Positions 9,702 through 18,929 of a stretch of DNA of 64,000 nucleotides are shown one piece after another. A program made the position numbers and the translations under genes. Within the stretch, counting starts at the first letter, position 1. Each line of letters starts with the position of its first letter. The notes beneath the pieces are model-generated. The model was not told the origin of the DNA. It saw only the letters and a program-made list of their open reading frames with translations, and searched no databases. This DNA is from an uncultured Eubacteriaceae bacterium (GTDB taxonomy: Bacteria; Bacillota; Clostridia; Peptostreptococcales; Anaerovoracaceae): positions 1-64,000 of the forward strand of contig CAIFEY010000008.1 of assembly GCA_903789635.1 (NCBI GenBank), given 5' to 3'.

Positions 9702-10180
9702 TATTCATTCTCCTTCCGCAGCTGTTCAACGAGGCTCAGCATCTTCTCCGGGGTCATCTTCGGGTAAACCTTTCCGTTGACCGTGACGGCCGGCGCGAGT
9801 CCGCAGGCGCCCAGGCACGATACCGTCTCAAGCGTGAAGAGCTGGTCGTCCGTCGTGTGCTTCCTCTTGGACAGTCCCAGGTTCTCCGTCAGCGCCTCCA
9901 GGATCGGCATCGACTTTCTGACATGACAGGCAGTTCCGTCACAGACGCGGATGACGTATTTTCCCTTTGCTTCGAAGGAGAAATTTTCGTAAAAACTCGC
10001 TACGCTGTACGCCTTGGCTTCAGATATATTTAATTTATCGGCGACGTAGTCCAGAAGCTCCGGCGGAACATAAGTATAGGCTTCCTGAATATCTTGAATG
10101 ATCGGTATCAAGAAACGTTCTTCCTTTCCGCGAAGCTGGATGATGGCATCCGTCTTGTCGTAATACGATTGATCTAACAT
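9701..10180 (-). CDS. hydC: NuoE-like subunit of bifurcating hydrogenase, copy 2
   Basis: Same family as 5024..5503 with substitutions in the N-terminal half. Confidence 0.93.
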   Translation of the reverse strand: MLDQSYYDKTDAIIQLRGKEERFLIPIIQDIQEAYTYVPPELLDYVADKLNISEAKAYSVASFYENFSFEAKGKYVIRVCDGTACHVRKSMPILEALTENLGLSKRKHTTDDQLFTLETVSCLGACGLAPAVTVNGKVYPKMTPEKMLSLVEQLRKENE

Positions 10181-10229
10181 AGTTTCTCATGGATGCCTGT
10201 GCATCCACACCTCCCTTAAAAATTTTTTG

Positions 10230-10247
10230 TTGTTATCGAATAAACAT
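10230..10247. promoter_or_regulatory. Rex-like palindrome upstream of hydC copy 2
   Basis: TTGTTAT-CGAA-TAAACAT at the equivalent position downstream of the -10. Confidence 0.45.
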
Positions 10248-10254
10248 CACGATA

Positions 10255-10283
10255 ATTTTACTCATGTTTGAGAAAAAATTCAA
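10255..10283 (-). promoter_or_regulatory. Promoter of hydCBA copy 2
   Basis: Minus strand TTGAAT-17 bp-TAAAAT inside a block conserved with copy 1. Confidence 0.6.
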
Positions 10284-10545
10284 GGAAATATACAGAAAAC
10301 TATGCTCATCGAAAATGTTTTTTTCCATAGACAATTCCATCCTTAATATTGTGACCAAATTGACAATACTGATAATTTAAGGTTTCTATAGTTTATATCT
10401 GCAATCCTGATAAAATCTATGTAATTTAACCCATTTCAGGTGTACAGAAAGCAATGCAGTTTTTCCACCAACAGATCATAATTATGTCCATTGTCACTTT
10501 CTGCACATGCACAATCTATTTAGTTTTCCTCCTCTAACTTTCCGA

Positions 10546-11475
10546 TTATTTTCCCATCTTTCGGCAAAATCCGACCGCCCAGGAACCCGCGCACCGGGCT
10601 GCCGGATGACCGCTTTCCGCTGAACAGCAACGCCTTGCCCTGCGGGACGGGTAAATTTTGTCCAATAAAAAGACGCTGCCGACAGAAACTCTGACGGCGG
10701 CGCCGCTATTGTTAAGCAATTCACATTTAACTCTTTTTATCTGACTGGCGGCTTCTCGCTTCTGGTCGGCAATCCGCCTCGCCGCGCCCCCGTGCCGTGG
10801 GTAGAGCCGCACGTACGGGAAGAAAAACGACACGATCGGAAGGATCAGGAACATGTAGATCGCCGGCTTGGTGAAGAAGAACGATAGCACCATCAGCACA
10901 CCGTTCAGCACGATGCCCCAGAAGATGCGCAGGAGCATGAACCCCCGGTAGACCGTCGAGTACAGCTTGAGCTTTTTTCGGTGTGCGACGAAGAACACGA
11001 GCGCCTCCAGCACTGTCGCGACGAAGTAGACGAAGCCGAAGTTGATCACCGCCCTCCTGTTCATGTCGGCCATGATCCACTTGGTCATGATCGGGATCAG
11101 CGCGAGCGCCGCGAGGAACAGGAAGTCGGAGACGACGACCCAGTGATCGGCCTCTTCAAACGTCGTGAAAGTCCGGTGCAGCTCGTACCAGAAGTCCGCG
11201 ACCATGAAGAAGCTCACGATGAAGATGAAGATGTTCTCCCTGAACGCGTGGATGCTGTACGTGTCCGACGGGTACGGGATCCCCAGGATCATGATCGTGA
11301 TGAAGATCGCGATGACCCCGTCGTTGAAGTTCTCCAGGTGCGCCTTCAGCCGGCCCCCTAGCTCCTTCCGGTGCGAGATGATCGATTCCTCCAGCTCCCG
11401 GACCTCCTCCTCGTCCATCTGCGCGCGCCGGCGCAGCTCCTCTTCGATTCGTTTTTCCCTTCTCGTCTTACTCAT
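10546..11475 (-). CDS. TMEM175/DUF1211-like integral membrane protein
   Basis: RLKAHLENFNDGVIAIFITIMIL resembles the TMEM175 signature; several TM segments. The C-terminal ~60 aa look like read-through into repeat DNA. Confidence 0.7.
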   Translation of the reverse strand: MSKTRREKRIEEELRRRAQMDEEEVRELEESIISHRKELGGRLKAHLENFNDGVIAIFITIMILGIPYPSDTYSIHAFRENIFIFIVSFFMVADFWYELHRTFTTFEEADHWVVVSDFLFLAALALIPIMTKWIMADMNRRAVINFGFVYFVATVLEALVFFVAHRKKLKLYSTVYRGFMLLRIFWGIVLNGVLMVLSFFFTKPAIYMFLILPIVSFFFPYVRLYPRHGGAARRIADQKREAASQIKRVKCELLNNSGAAVRVSVGSVFLLDKIYPSRRARRCCSAESGHPAARCAGSWAVGFCRKMGK

Positions 11476-11494
11476 CCTGTATTCCGGTTAAGCC

Positions 11495-12007
11495 CTACAG
11501 CGTCAGTGACGGCGCGGTGTAAACCCTGGTCAAAAGCTCCTGGTTCAGCGCGTACAGGCCCTTCGGATCTCCGCCGAACAGCTCGAACTTTCTGATCAGG
11601 TCCTGGACGTTCTTCTCTTCCTCGCCCTGCTCCTTGACGAACCAGTCGAGGCACTGCATCGTGCGGAAGTCATCGACCTCGTTCGCGGCCTTATAGATCT
11701 TATTGACGCAGCCGGTGATGTACCGCTCGTGCTCGAGTCCCGCATCGAGAGGGTCCTTGAGGCTGTTGTATGTCTGATTCGGCGCATCGACGGTGCCGAA
11801 GGTGACGCGAACGCCGTTGTTGATCAGATACTGTCTCAGCAGCATCGCGTGATCACGCTCCTCCTGGGCCTGGATGTCGTACCAGTTCGCGAACCCGTCG
11901 AGCCCCTGATCGTTATAGTAATTCGAGAAGTCCAAATATAGATAAGCGGAATAAAATTCCGTAGTCACCTGCTCATTGATTAACTCTGCTACTTTCTTAT
12001 CCAGCAT
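11495..12007 (-). CDS. ftnA: Ferritin
   Basis: EQVTTEFYSAYLYLDFSNYY...AQEERDHAMLLRQYL...EQGEEEKNV ferritin di-iron pattern. Confidence 0.93.
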   Translation of the reverse strand: MLDKKVAELINEQVTTEFYSAYLYLDFSNYYNDQGLDGFANWYDIQAQEERDHAMLLRQYLINNGVRVTFGTVDAPNQTYNSLKDPLDAGLEHERYITGCVNKIYKAANEVDDFRTMQCLDWFVKEQGEEEKNVQDLIRKFELFGGDPKGLYALNQELLTRVYTAPSLTL

Positions 12008-12193
12008 GATAAAACTTCCTTTCTGTAAAATCTCTATCTGCGTGTCCGGGCAATCTGCTACGGAGTACGTCTTTCCCCTTGGTCAGCACGCGAGTAAACA
12101 AGCGTGTCTGGAACGATTTCCCACATATATTGAATCTACCCGATTTCCGGGCGGGTTAAAACCGTGTATCGAAAGTTGAACACTGAAATTTTA

Positions 12194-13138
12194 CTACCAG
12201 GAGAATTCTTCTATAATATCGGGATTCTCCGGTAATTCCGAGAATTCCCCACTCCTGTGCCGTCCCTTCTCCCGGAGCAGCATGCCTGCAATCTCGACGC
12301 GCCTCTCACGGCTCGCCCTGTCCGTGAACCGCTGCAGGTCCACTTCCTTGATCAGCCCGCCGTCGATCAGGAACGCCGCCGCCTTTCCGTCGCCCTTCGC
12401 AATCGCGATGTCGAGCAGGCTGCCTGCGCGCGCCCTGACGTATGCCGCGGTGTTCGGCCGCTGGTCTTCAAGCGCCTCGATGCTCTCGTATCCGGCTTTG
12501 CATTCGTCCGCGCAGCTTTCTTCGACAAAGTCTGCCCGCCCCGCCAATTCACCGCACCTGCCGTTCAGCCCATCCATGCACGTAAACGCCGCGAGCCGCT
12601 GCACCTGCCGCGGGCAGTCCGGGAACCGGTCATCCATGACCAGGACACCCGTAAGATCCACGCACGTCCTCAGCGCCTCCCTCGCGATGAAGCTGACGCT
12701 GCCCGGAAACGAGACCACGTTAAGGTCCCCGCAGCCGTAGAAGAACATCTCGTCGACCTGCCTGGTCCCCTCCGGAAGAACTGCCCTCTTCAGCCTCCAG
12801 CAATGCTGGAAGATCCCGCAGCCGACCTTCCGGACCGTTCGCGGGAACACGACCTCTTCCAGCGCGTGCAGCCCCGAGAAGCAGTAATTACCAATTTCTT
12901 CCACACCATCCGGCAGGACGATCCGCCGGACGTTCTCTATTCCACCATTGCCGTCTTTGCCGCCTTTGCAGTCAGTCCCGCCCTGCTGCCTCAGGTTCTC
13001 CGCGGTGACACGCAGAACCCCAGAAGGGATATATAATTCGCCCATTCCCGCAGCTGCGTCCGCCCGCAGAGGCGCCGCGGCAGCCTCCTCAGCGGCATTC
13101 CTGTTATCCACGCTTTCGATCTCGCTCAGCTTACTCAT
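12194..13138 (-). CDS. BspA-type leucine-rich repeat protein, C-terminal ankyrin-like segment, no signal peptide
   Basis: LRR_5 units (IVLPDGVEEIGNYCFSGLHALEEVVFPRTVRKVGCGIFQHC...); start MSKLSEIES overlaps the stop of the AAA gene (ATGAGTAA). Confidence 0.75.
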   Translation of the reverse strand: MSKLSEIESVDNRNAAEEAAAAPLRADAAAGMGELYIPSGVLRVTAENLRQQGGTDCKGGKDGNGGIENVRRIVLPDGVEEIGNYCFSGLHALEEVVFPRTVRKVGCGIFQHCWRLKRAVLPEGTRQVDEMFFYGCGDLNVVSFPGSVSFIAREALRTCVDLTGVLVMDDRFPDCPRQVQRLAAFTCMDGLNGRCGELAGRADFVEESCADECKAGYESIEALEDQRPNTAAYVRARAGSLLDIAIAKGDGKAAAFLIDGGLIKEVDLQRFTDRASRERRVEIAGMLLREKGRHRSGEFSELPENPDIIEEFSW

Positions 13139-14915
13139 CGGATTCTGTCCCTGCATACGGGCCCTCCTTCCGCTCTTCACGCAGGTCTTCCGACGGCTCT
13201 GCCGGTTTTTCTGAAGGCGCGCCGGAAACTGCGTCGGCAGGCGCGCCGGAAACCTCATTAGAAGAATCATCTCCAGGATCCGCGATTTCCGAAGCCTTAG
13301 GCTCGCGCGGCCTAAGATCCGCGGCAGACGAGGTCTCGTCTGCGGCCGTCGTCTTTGTCCTGTCCTGCGTCGGCGCTGCGTAGTTGTCTTCCTGGAGGCC
13401 GTGCAGCTTCCTTCGGATGGACGATCCCCTCGACGTGAACTGAAGCTTCTCGCTGTACTCGTCGTAGGCCTCGCAGCCGTAGCGGCCGATGAAGTCCGCG
13501 CAGTAGAAGTCGGCGGTGAGCTCGGTGACTAAAATCAGCATCTCGTGGGACAGCCCGTACGCCTGCTCGCAGAACGCGAAGGTGTGCGTGATCTCCCGGG
13601 AGGAGACGCGCACCAGGTGCCTCAGGTCGTGCAGCTGCTCGTTCATCCGTGACGCGATCAGGTCGCCGGCCAGGGTTCCCTTGTCGTCCCTGCCGCGCTC
13701 GCTGCCCTCGTGCAGGAGCTCCTTCACCCAGGAATCCAGCAGGCGGATCTCGGAGAAGCGGATCTTCTGCTGCTCCTTGTCCATGGATCCGGCTTCCTTT
13801 GCCTTAGCGAGGCCGTCCTGCATGTCCTCGCTCAGGTCCTGGAGGATGTTGATGATCTCGCCGTAGCGGTGGCGGGACGGCTGACCGACACTTTCGCGGA
13901 CACGTTTCTCCAGGTCCGCGAGGCCGGTGCGCCTCCTGTAAACCTCTTGAAGAGGTTCCTTCAGGCGCTCCAGGATCAGCTGAAGCAGCACCAGGCGCTC
14001 ATCAAGGGAGGCGTTATGGGCTCGGTCGATGGTTTCTTTGTCCGCCTTGCCTAATGCGATGCTGTCCACCGGGTAAACGCTCCGATACTCATAGAACAGG
14101 TCGCAGAACGCGGAAAAGTCCTTCGCGATCCGCTCGTTCTGGACGTACTGGCCGATCAGGCGCTCGTCGACCGGGAAGCCCTTCTTCTCGTAGAGCTTGA
14201 GCATGACGGAGAGGTCCATCCAGCCTCTTCCCGTCACGAACTCGGTGCCGTCCACGGTCGTCTCGACGCGGTAGAAGTCGTGCTTTCTGCCGTCCAGGTA
14301 GGCCAGGATCAGCGGGTGCACGCCCTGATTTACCGCGTACGACCGCCATGCATCGTAGTCAGGCTCGATCTCGATCTTCTTCACGCGGTCCCAGGTGACG
14401 ATGTCGAACTCCCTGGCCCCGGCGTTGTACTCCGGCGGGTTTCCAGCGGCGACGATGACCCAGCCGTCCGGGACCCTGTACTCGCCGAACGCCTTGAACT
14501 GCAGAAAGCGCAGCATCGACGGCGCGAGCGTCTCCGACACGCAGTTCAGCTCGTCCAGGAACAGGATGCCCTCCCTGACGGCGGTATCTTCCATAATCTG
14601 GTAAACTGACGCGATGATCTCGCTCATCGTGTACTCCGAGACCTTGTATTCCTTCCCCTGGTACGTCTTCTCCGTGATGAACGGGAGGCCGAGCGCGCTC
14701 TGCCTCGTGTGGTGCGTCATGGAGTAGGAGACAAAGGCGAGACCCAGCTCCTCCGCAGCCTGGCTCGCGATCGCCGTCTTGCCGATTCCCGGAGGCCCGA
14801 CGAGGAAGACCGGCCTCTGCTCCTCCAGCGGGATCACGTACTGCCCGTCCTCGTCCTTCTCCAGACAGCAGGCCGCCGCGTACTTCAGTTGTTCTTTTGC
14901 TTCGTTGATCTTCAT
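13131..14915 (-). CDS. MoxR-like AAA+ ATPase
   Basis: Walker A VGPPGIGKTA, Walker B ILFLDELNC, AAGNPPEYN sensor region. Confidence 0.88.
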   Translation of the reverse strand: MKINEAKEQLKYAAACCLEKDEDGQYVIPLEEQRPVFLVGPPGIGKTAIASQAAEELGLAFVSYSMTHHTRQSALGLPFITEKTYQGKEYKVSEYTMSEIIASVYQIMEDTAVREGILFLDELNCVSETLAPSMLRFLQFKAFGEYRVPDGWVIVAAGNPPEYNAGAREFDIVTWDRVKKIEIEPDYDAWRSYAVNQGVHPLILAYLDGRKHDFYRVETTVDGTEFVTGRGWMDLSVMLKLYEKKGFPVDERLIGQYVQNERIAKDFSAFCDLFYEYRSVYPVDSIALGKADKETIDRAHNASLDERLVLLQLILERLKEPLQEVYRRRTGLADLEKRVRESVGQPSRHRYGEIINILQDLSEDMQDGLAKAKEAGSMDKEQQKIRFSEIRLLDSWVKELLHEGSERGRDDKGTLAGDLIASRMNEQLHDLRHLVRVSSREITHTFAFCEQAYGLSHEMLILVTELTADFYCADFIGRYGCEAYDEYSEKLQFTSRGSSIRRKLHGLQEDNYAAPTQDRTKTTAADETSSAADLRPREPKASEIADPGDDSSNEVSGAPADAVSGAPSEKPAEPSEDLREERKEGPYAGTESDE

Positions 14916-14974
14916 TGCTTTCCTGCTTCCTTTATTTCCCTGCTTTCCAGCTTACTTCTGTGCTTCCCCACTTC

Positions 14975-16585
14975 TTAGCGCTCCCAAATCACCTGATACG
15001 CCCATGGCGGAACCTCCGGCGCGTCCAGCTCCTTCCTCAGGAACACAAACGCCGTCTTATAGTCCGGCCGCTTCTTCGGGTAGATGCCACGCCCGTCGGT
15101 AAAATACAGCAGGCCCTGCAGGTGATTGATCTTCCCGGCCTTCCGCATCCGGTCCGCGTACGCGAACACCGGCCGGAAGTCCGTGCCGCCGAGCCCCTTG
15201 ACCGTCATGTTCTTCACCGCCCGGTCGATCTCCGTCCGGCTCCGGATCACGGTCGCCTCCTGGATCCTGGCGTCACACTGCACGATGTGCAGGTTCATCC
15301 GTTCGGAGAACACCTCTTTATTCATCAGGATCCCGCACGTCTCCCGAAGAAAATCCTGCACCAGCGCCCCGCTCGTCGACCCCGACGTGTCGATCGCGAT
15401 GATGAAGTCGCGGATCTGCTTCTCCTGCGACGTCTCCGCCTCCTCGATCAGCGGCAGGTTCCCGTACATCTGCAGCCCGTACGTATACAGGATCGGGTTG
15501 AATTCCTCCATGCTCGGCTTGACGGCGGGCTCTCTCTTCGCGAACTTCATCAGGAAACTTCGGTAATCCTGAGGCTTTCTCTGCATCTCGGAAAGCTCCT
15601 GCATCAGCCACCCGGCCTCGTCCGTGCGCCCCCTGGCGCCCGTTTTCATCTGCGACAAAATATACCCGGACCTGTCCGCCCAGATGCTGCTGAGCTGCTG
15701 GTTCACCTGATCCTCGAACAGGCTGCGGTACGCCGCCCCGTCCTCGTAACGACCATCATCGAAACTCCCTGAACCGTTGGAATCTCGCAGGCGTTCAGTC
15801 TCGCTGCCCTGCGGCCTCCGGACGTTTTCCTCCCCGGAAAACCCGTCAGAGCCCCTGGAATTTGATTTACCATAATCTTTTCTACGTTGACCATTTAGAA
15901 ACCGCATCAGCTCGGCCATATCCATCTCGTGCCACGGCCTGTGCGTGTCCACCCGGAACAGCGCGGCGAGCCTCTTCAGCGAAGCGAGCTCTTCCGCGCC
16001 CGCCTCATCGAAGAGGTATCGGTAGATCCGCTCGGCGGTCAGCATGCCGACGCGTTCCTGCAGCCGGGAGATGACCCGCCGCTGCTCCGCGTCCCGCTCC
16101 AGCCTGAAGCACGGCTTTCCCTGCGAGAGGATGATGCCCTCGACGGCCAGGTCGCACGAGAGGTCCCAGAGGTCCTGCCGCGGCAGGCCGGAGGAGAACG
16201 GGTGCAGGAAAATCACGTGAAGGAGGGCGTGCATGTACGCCCGGCAGACCGCGTTCTCGTTCTGTTCGTAATCCTGGATCACGCGCCCCGGGCTGTACAG
16301 GAACCTGCGCCCGTCGACCGCGTAGTCGGGCGTGCTCTCAGGCGCTGCGGCCGGCTTCAGCGCGTACAGCGCGCTGTCCAGGTACCGCTCCTGCGCTAAT
16401 ATCCTCGCCCTGGCCACTTCGACGATCTCCGCCGCGGCCTCGCGCTCAAGCTGCGCAGACTGTTCAGAGCGTCCAGACTGCGCGGCTTGGCCAGGCTCCG
16501 CAGGTCTTCTGGATTCTTCAGCAGTATGATCGATCCCTGCTGACCCGCCGGACTGCACCGTTTTTCTTGATTCTAGATCCGTCAC
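14975..16585 (-). CDS. VWA-like / DUF2201 putative metallopeptidase-domain protein
   Basis: N-terminal HALLHVIFLH; C-terminal MIDAS-like FIIAIDTSGSTSG and GLGGTDFRPVF. Confidence 0.85.
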   Translation of the reverse strand: MTDLESRKTVQSGGSAGIDHTAEESRRPAEPGQAAQSGRSEQSAQLEREAAAEIVEVARARILAQERYLDSALYALKPAAAPESTPDYAVDGRRFLYSPGRVIQDYEQNENAVCRAYMHALLHVIFLHPFSSGLPRQDLWDLSCDLAVEGIILSQGKPCFRLERDAEQRRVISRLQERVGMLTAERIYRYLFDEAGAEELASLKRLAALFRVDTHRPWHEMDMAELMRFLNGQRRKDYGKSNSRGSDGFSGEENVRRPQGSETERLRDSNGSGSFDDGRYEDGAAYRSLFEDQVNQQLSSIWADRSGYILSQMKTGARGRTDEAGWLMQELSEMQRKPQDYRSFLMKFAKREPAVKPSMEEFNPILYTYGLQMYGNLPLIEEAETSQEKQIRDFIIAIDTSGSTSGALVQDFLRETCGILMNKEVFSERMNLHIVQCDARIQEATVIRSRTEIDRAVKNMTVKGLGGTDFRPVFAYADRMRKAGKINHLQGLLYFTDGRGIYPKKRPDYKTAFVFLRKELDAPEVPPWAYQVIWER

Positions 16586-16700
16586 GTCCTCCTCCTTTCA
16601 TTAATTCCCGGATTTCAGCCGAAAGCGCGGTGTTCCCTGATTTTCCGGAAAACCCCGCGCCCGTCTATTATATCACATTTATCGTTGTTTCTCAGCCGCA

Positions 16701-17831
16701 CTAATCCTCGTCGCTTAAGCCGAGCGGCAGGCGGCCCTTCTGCGCGCCTCTTCCGTACTTTCTCGCAGCGTAGATGAACGCGTCAAAGTTCTCCCGCTTG
16801 GTGCCGATCGGGACCTGGCAGCCGGTTCCCAGGGTGTATCCCATCGGGCTGTCCGCGCCCTTCTCGAGACATTCTTTGCAGGTCTCGATGACCTCGTCGA
16901 TCGTGCCGTTCAGCATGACATCAACCGGCGAGACGTTTCCGACCAGCATGTAGTGGCTGCCCAGGACTTCCTTTGCCTTGAGAAGGTCCTCGGAATTGTC
17001 GACACTGTAGCTCGAGATGTTCAGGTCCAGCATGTGAGACCAGAGCGGGTTCGTCTTCCCGCAGATGTGCAGGCCCGGCTTTCTGCCCGTGATCTCGTAG
17101 AGGCCGTCCATCAGGCGGGACAGATACGGCTCGGAGTAGATCTCGTACTGGCGCGGGCTGAAGATGTCGGCGCAGGAGACCGGATCGCAGATGCCGCACG
17201 GCATCGGGCCGAATTCCTTCACCATCATGTCCACCCAGGCGAGCGAGTGGTCCACGCAGAAATTCAGGAGGTCGGCAAATTTCTCCCTGTGCTTCATCGT
17301 ATCCCGGAGCAGCAGCTCGATCGGGCGGATCGCCGCCGCCGTCGTGACTGGCCCCGCGACGACCGTGTTCACGCCCATGTCCGGGAACGCGTCCTTCAGC
17401 TCGCGGCAGCGCTGCAGCATGGACTGATACAGCGGGTTCTTATACGGGTCGTCCTTCAGGACCTCCTCAAGCCCCGAGAAATCCGGCCTGTCGAGCACGA
17501 ACTTCGCGACGGAGTCGATGCCGACCTCCGGGAAGTGCATCTCGGACCCGACCGCCTGGCCGACCGTCCGGAGCCTCAGGCCGACCTTGATTCCTTCGAT
17601 CCCGAACTCCTCCCTGCGCCGCCTCAGCACGTCGATCATGACCTTGGTCCCGTCCAGGCTCTGCGCCGTCGTGTAGCCGAAGATGTCCGTCATCGCCTCC
17701 TCGTTGCTCTGCAGGGAATACGGGATGTGGTCGACCATCTCGCCCGCCGCGTACTTGGCGCCGCGCTCCGCCTGCGTCATCGTCTCCTCCGGGAGCTCTG
17801 CCATCCTCCTCTTCAATTCCTGATAATCCAT
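16701..17831 (-). CDS. Uroporphyrinogen decarboxylase/MtaA-type methyltransferase family protein
   Basis: HICGKT and late GTGCQVP Zn-ligand motifs; GPVTTAAAIRP; CDPVSCADIFSP. Confidence 0.85.
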   Translation of the reverse strand: MDYQELKRRMAELPEETMTQAERGAKYAAGEMVDHIPYSLQSNEEAMTDIFGYTTAQSLDGTKVMIDVLRRRREEFGIEGIKVGLRLRTVGQAVGSEMHFPEVGIDSVAKFVLDRPDFSGLEEVLKDDPYKNPLYQSMLQRCRELKDAFPDMGVNTVVAGPVTTAAAIRPIELLLRDTMKHREKFADLLNFCVDHSLAWVDMMVKEFGPMPCGICDPVSCADIFSPRQYEIYSEPYLSRLMDGLYEITGRKPGLHICGKTNPLWSHMLDLNISSYSVDNSEDLLKAKEVLGSHYMLVGNVSPVDVMLNGTIDEVIETCKECLEKGADSPMGYTLGTGCQVPIGTKRENFDAFIYAARKYGRGAQKGRLPLGLSDED

Positions 17832-18063
17832 CGTTCACCTCCAAGTCAAATCCTAGTATTCGGTAAATTCTACCTCCCATTGTAGGAGCCTTCCCCGGCC
17901 CTGTCCAATAGCCCAGCGCAATATCACAATCCGCATCTATTGTTAATCTTTATACATTCAGCACATTCATCCTCTGCGGCAAAATCCACCCGCCCAGAAC
18001 CAACGCCCCGCCCTGATGGATCCCGAGCGGTTCACCTGGGCCGCACCGCCGCCCACTCCATCC

Positions 18064-18101
18064 CAAAAAAACAGCAGCAGGAGGGCATCCTGTCCTCCTG
18101 C
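18064..18101 (-). terminator. Rho-independent terminator after the flavin reductase gene
   Basis: Minus strand GCAGGAGG-ACAGGATGC-CCTCCTGC followed by TGCTGTTTTTTT. Confidence 0.75.
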
Positions 18102-18212
18102 GTCTGATGTATGATTATAACTCTTATTGGCGTGATAACAGAAAGCTGCCGCGGCCGACTGCCGCTCACTGCCTTCTTCTTGTCTGCTTCCCGCAGTGTA
18201 ACTTCTCCTGCG

Positions 18213-18785
18213 TTATTTCTTCGCGAGGTCCGCGCCGGCGTTCCAGGCCTTTCCAGCCTCGTCGCCGAGGTGGAAGTATCCCCTCTGGAAGGTGTCAAAG
18301 ACCAGCGGATCGAGCTTCTTGATGTCGATCGCGCCGTCCGCACCAAGCAGGCTCTCGTCCGCCAGGACGTTGACGATGTCGCCGTATACGTGCAGGCAGG
18401 TCTTGCCCTCGACGATCTCGTCGACCTTGCACTCCAGCGTGAACGGATACTCCTCGATGACCGGGGCGTCTACGTTCTTGCTCTTCACCGCGTGATAACC
18501 GCTCTTCTCGAACTTGTCCGCCATCGTGTTTCCGGACGCGATACCGAAGAAGTCGGATTCCTTCATCGTCGCACCTGTCGCCGGGCTCAGCGTGAATGCT
18601 CCGCGCTTTCTCAGGTTCTCCGAGGTCTTGTGCCCCTCGCTGATGTTCAGGACAACCTGCGTGGATCCGCAGATTCCGCCCCACGCCATATTCATGACGT
18701 CGACCTTGTCATCGTCCCCGTAGGTGGCGATCATCAGCACCGGCATCGGCGCCAGAAGCGGTTCTACACCCAAATCTTTTTTCAT
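18213..18785 (-). CDS. Flavin reductase-like family protein
   Basis: PMPVLMIATYG...VDVMNMAWGGICGSTQVVLNIS...TSENLRKRGAFTLSPA. Confidence 0.85.
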   Translation of the reverse strand: MKKDLGVEPLLAPMPVLMIATYGDDDKVDVMNMAWGGICGSTQVVLNISEGHKTSENLRKRGAFTLSPATGATMKESDFFGIASGNTMADKFEKSGYHAVKSKNVDAPVIEEYPFTLECKVDEIVEGKTCLHVYGDIVNVLADESLLGADGAIDIKKLDPLVFDTFQRGYFHLGDEAGKAWNAGADLAKK

Positions 18786-18929
18786 AGTCTCTGCCTCCTT
18801 ATTTTATTCACTCCTTTATATTTACACGGTAGCGGCATAAGTCAATCATGGTTTTCTTATTCCGTGAAAGATTCGGAATATATGGAGGCTGGCGTCTTCT
18901 GTTTTCATTTCCGGGCAGCGCTGCAGGAA

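Noticed and set aside
1398-10180. Duplicated hydrogenase operon as a simple assembly artefact
   Set aside because: The copies differ at both ends and have distinct promoters, leaders and terminators, so a pure duplication of reads is unlikely; long-read confirmation is still advisable.
10189-10380. 63-aa plus-strand ORF upstream of hydC copy 2
   Set aside because: Overlaps the hydC leader, operator and promoter on the opposite strand; no coding signature.
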